From the NCBI GenBank assembly GCA_050480705.1, contig JBJHAX010000017.1:1-46513 (forward strand): DNA of 46,513 nucleotides, in the 5' to 3' direction. The stretch is from JBJHAX01 sp050480705. Lineage in GTDB: Bacteria > Actinomycetota > Nitriliruptoria > Nitriliruptorales > Nitriliruptoraceae. Of the stretch, positions 43,918 through 46,513 are shown piece after piece; position 1 is the stretch's first letter; the number at the start of each line of letters is the position of its first letter. A model generated the notes under the pieces. It did no database searches. It was given only the letters and a program-made list of their open reading frames with translations, and was not told the origin of the DNA. A program made the position numbers and the translations under genes.

Positions 43918-45447
43918 TCAACACGCGATGTAGTTGCAGGGGTTGCGACGGACCCCTTGGTCGTAGAACTCGAAATGGAGGTGCGGACCATACGAATTGC
44001 CCGAATTGCCGACCCGTCCGATGGTCTGCCCGGCGCTCACGTTCTGCCCCGTCGAGACACCGACACTCGCGAGGTGGGCGTAGACCGTGGCGTAGCCGCC
44101 ACCGTGATCGATCACGATGTAGTTGCCGAAACCGCCGCCACAACCCCACGAACTCGATGGATTGCAGCCGGTGACCCGCGCCAGAACCCGACCCGACTGC
44201 GACGAACGGATGGGAGTGCCCTCACTGTTGGCGAGGTCCACGCCGTAGTGGAAACGTCCCCAACGTGGGCCGAAGGGTGACGACACGCGGCCGTTGACCG
44301 GCCGGATCCATGCGCCGTCAGGTCCGCTGACCGCGGGGGGTGGCGGCGGAGAGGACGGTGGCCGTTCACCGCAGTCCTTGAGCTGCGGCTCGGACGGCGG
44401 CCCGCCGTTGCCACCGTTGCCGCCCTCACCGTTGCCGTTGCCATCCTCACCGTTGCCGTTGCCGCCATTGCCGTTCTGTCCCGCCTCGTAGTCGGCGAGT
44501 GCCTGCTCGTATTCGGCTTTCGCCTTCTCGTTGTCCGCCTGGCACTTCTCCCACGCCTCGACGGCGCGTTCCCACTCGCGCACCGCACGTCGGTGGTCTT
44601 CTTCGGCCTGCCTACGCAGTACAGCGGCGATCTGGGCCTGAATGCGGGCAGACTCGGCTTCGAGGCCCGCAAGGTGTCCTTCGAGGGCCGAACGGTCGGT
44701 ACGAAGCGCTTCGAGCGCAGCCGCGCGTTCCTGCCGCCGCTCACGCACCGACGCGGCGAGCCGGCGCTGCTCCGCCGTCGCCTCTTCGATCAGCTCGGCT
44801 TGCTTGGCAGCCTCGGCCTCCTCTTTCTCCGCCTCTTCCCGAAGCGTGCGGGCGAGCTCACGCTGTCGTTCGACATGGTCGAGCGACGCCTCGACGGAGG
44901 CCATGAGTTCCCGGTCACCCGACAAGACGTGCGAGACGTAGTGCGTGGTGTTCAGAAAATCGGCGATGTCGCGCACGCCGGCGAACGCTTCGGCGAACGA
45001 AACGTGGCCGTACTTGAACGAGGCGCGGATTCGGGACTCGAGGCGCTTCTTGACTTCACGGAACTCCGCCTCGGCCTCGTCGAGTTCCTCGTTGACCGCA
45101 ACGAGCCGGTCTCGCGCATCGTCGAGTCGCTGCTGTGCTGCTTCGAGCGCGTTTTCAGCCGCCTCGAGTTCGAGCCTGAGGGCTTCGAGGGCTGCTTCCT
45201 CGTACGCGAGTTCGGCATCCACCGCTGCGAGCCGGTCGCGGGCATCACCCTCACGGCCGCGCAGCTCCTGAAGGCGTTGCTGCGTGCGCTCACGTTCCTG
45301 CTGCGCCTCACGCAGTTCCTGCTCGAGTTCGCCTGTCCCGGCCGACGCGGTCGTCGGCAACAGCGCGAGCACCAGCACGGCGACAAGCACGCGGGTCGAT
45401 CGTCGCAAGGTCGGGCCTTGGCAGCAGTGACGGCCGGGATCGGCCAT
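43918..45447 (-). CDS. M23 (LytM/EnvC-type) peptidoglycan hydrolase with coiled coil
   Basis: Secreted factor expected to be activated by FtsEX and to cut cell-wall peptides at division. From ATG 45447 it is 509 aa: signal peptide (core LVAVLVLALLPTTASA), long coiled coil (about 40-290, rich in Glu/Arg), a Gly/Asn low-complexity linker (about 335-365), then an M23 domain with HYGVDLA, YAHL and HLHFEFYD, all zinc ligands present. Ends CNYIAC; cysteines may form a disulfide. Same strand, 186 bp after ftsX. The exact start is uncertain. Confidence 0.9.
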   Translation of the reverse strand: MADPGRHCCQGPTLRRSTRVLVAVLVLALLPTTASAGTGELEQELREAQQERERTQQRLQELRGREGDARDRLAAVDAELAYEEAALEALRLELEAAENALEAAQQRLDDARDRLVAVNEELDEAEAEFREVKKRLESRIRASFKYGHVSFAEAFAGVRDIADFLNTTHYVSHVLSGDRELMASVEASLDHVERQRELARTLREEAEKEEAEAAKQAELIEEATAEQRRLAASVRERRQERAAALEALRTDRSALEGHLAGLEAESARIQAQIAAVLRRQAEEDHRRAVREWERAVEAWEKCQADNEKAKAEYEQALADYEAGQNGNGGNGNGEDGNGNGEGGNGGNGGPPSEPQLKDCGERPPSSPPPPPAVSGPDGAWIRPVNGRVSSPFGPRWGRFHYGVDLANSEGTPIRSSQSGRVLARVTGCNPSSSWGCGGGFGNYIVIDHGGGYATVYAHLASVGVSTGQNVSAGQTIGRVGNSGNSYGPHLHFEFYDQGVRRNPCNYIAC

Positions 45448-45633
45448 CAGACAACTCGCTGAAGATACCCAGTCGAGACGATGGCCACAATGACCACATC
45501 TAGCACACAAACCGACGCACACCACGAGAAGCGTGACACTCCGCGCGTAAACGCCTACGAAACGCGATGCCCGGCCGAACGCCAGCGGCGATTTCGAGCG
45601 TGCACGCCGACGCCACCGACGTCGTGCGTTGCG

Positions 45634-46513
45634 TCAGATGTCGAGGAAGCGGCGCAGCGCGATGATGGAGGAGAACGCCGCAATGCCGACACCTGCCCCG
45701 AGCAGCCACGGGCCGATCATCATCACCTCGTAGGCGCCGATGAACGGCATCAACTCGACGTCACGAGCGAGGTTGCCGGCGACGCGCGGCACCGTGCCAT
45801 ACAGCAGACCCCACGACACGAGCGCACCGATCAGACCAGCGAAGACTCCCTCGAGCACGAACGGCAGGCGGATGTACCAGTTGCCGGCGCCGACCAGCTT
45901 CATGATGGAGGTCTGTTCGCGGCGTGCGAACGCTGCCAGCCGGATGGTGTTCGCGATGAGCACCCCGGCAGCGATCAGCTGGATCACCGCGACGACGAGC
46001 GCACCGTTACGAACGACGTCGGTGAAGTTGAGAAACTGGTCGAGGACCTGGCGCTGGTCGACGATCTCCTCGACACCCGGATAGGCAGCGAACTGTTCGG
46101 CGATCACCGCGAACAGCGCAGGATCCTCGAGCCGCACGCGGAACGACGCCGGCAGAATGTCGGGGTCGACCGATTCGATGAGGTTCGGCTGGTCACGGAA
46201 CAGCTCGGTGAACCGCTCGTAGGCGTCTTCCTTCGACTCGTAGAACACCTCGGCGACGACTGGCTCGGCCTCGAGCTCTTCGCGGAGCTGCTCCTCCTGC
46301 TGCGGCGTGATCGCGGGGCAGGTGCTCCCGTCGCACAGGAAGATGGAGACCTCGACTTTGCCCACCCAGTCGTCGGTCGCGAGATCGACCTGCTCGGACA
46401 GCAGAAGGCTCGCGCCCAGCAGCGTCAACGAGACCGTGACCGACAAGACGACCGCGACCGTCATCATGAAGTTGCGGCGCAGGCCGTTGAAGGCCTCGGC
46501 CAGGATGTAGCGC
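45634..46513 (-). CDS. ftsX: Cell-division protein FtsX (5' end outside the window)
   Basis: Membrane subunit of the FtsEX complex that controls peptidoglycan hydrolases. The visible 293 codons begin RYILAEAFNGLRRNFMMTVAVVLS, so only a few N-terminal residues are missing beyond 46513. TM1, then an extracellular domain (about 45-165, with a Cys pair CDGSTC), then three further TM segments and a C-terminal end SIIALRRFLDI. ftsE should lie just outside the window. Confidence 0.93.
   Translation of the reverse strand, partial: RYILAEAFNGLRRNFMMTVAVVLSVTVSLTLLGASLLLSEQVDLATDDWVGKVEVSIFLCDGSTCPAITPQQEEQLREELEAEPVVAEVFYESKEDAYERFTELFRDQPNLIESVDPDILPASFRVRLEDPALFAVIAEQFAAYPGVEEIVDQRQVLDQFLNFTDVVRNGALVVAVIQLIAAGVLIANTIRLAAFARREQTSIMKLVGAGNWYIRLPFVLEGVFAGLIGALVSWGLLYGTVPRVAGNLARDVELMPFIGAYEVMMIGPWLLGAGVGIAAFSSIIALRRFLDI

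Overview
The window is about 46.5 kb of GC-rich DNA from one bacterial chromosome, almost certainly an actinobacterium (Actinomycetota). Three blocks have the order known from mycobacteria: fhaA-fhaB-pstP-rodA-pbpA-PASTA kinase; mec-cysO-cysM-(metallo-beta-lactamase)-rph-rdgB; and ftsX-M23 peptidase-smpB-ssrA. GTG starts and 4-bp ATGA/GTGA overlaps are common. A deep-branching class such as Acidimicrobiia is possible, but I cannot fix the class from sequence alone.

Layout. 119-7161 (minus): cell-wall growth and Ser/Thr phosphorylation operon. 7354-7437: tRNA-Leu(CAG). 7437-12990: accessory region starting at the tRNA 3' end, with three vapBC pairs, one mazEF-like pair and a small membrane protein, punctuated by diverged copies of a roughly 80-bp two-part repeat; one copy is split by an IS110-family element. 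12980-24961: mixed housekeeping genes (SDR, prfC, cytochrome b561, MOSC, a sensor kinase, an ABC-2 exporter, a lipoprotein, panD, marR/yceI, an aldo-keto reductase). 25096-31982: serine hydrolase, then a minus-strand block rdgB, rph, MBL, cysM, cysO, mec, selD and an L,D-transpeptidase. 32061-42519: membrane, regulatory and phosphate-transport genes. 42942-46513: ssrA, smpB, an M23 peptidase and ftsX, which runs off the right edge.

How genes work together. The kinase/phosphatase/FHA genes regulate the adjacent RodA/PBP elongation pair. Mec trims the sulfur carrier CysO, whose C-terminus is GG plus two extra residues, and CysO feeds CysM for cysteine synthesis. FtsX is expected to activate the neighbouring M23 hydrolase. 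SmpB and tmRNA rescue stalled ribosomes. PiT and the DUF47 protein overlap and form a phosphate transport pair.

Most notable. (1) selD is a selenoprotein gene: the full frame starts at 30892 and reads through an in-frame TGA at Sec17, followed by a SECIS-like hairpin. (2) The toxin-antitoxin region looks like a cassette array with shared junction repeats. (3) Comparing the split repeat with an intact copy gives exact ends for the IS110 element with an AG core, and the element's 5' non-coding segment carries short matches to both its target and its own right end, as expected of a bridge RNA.
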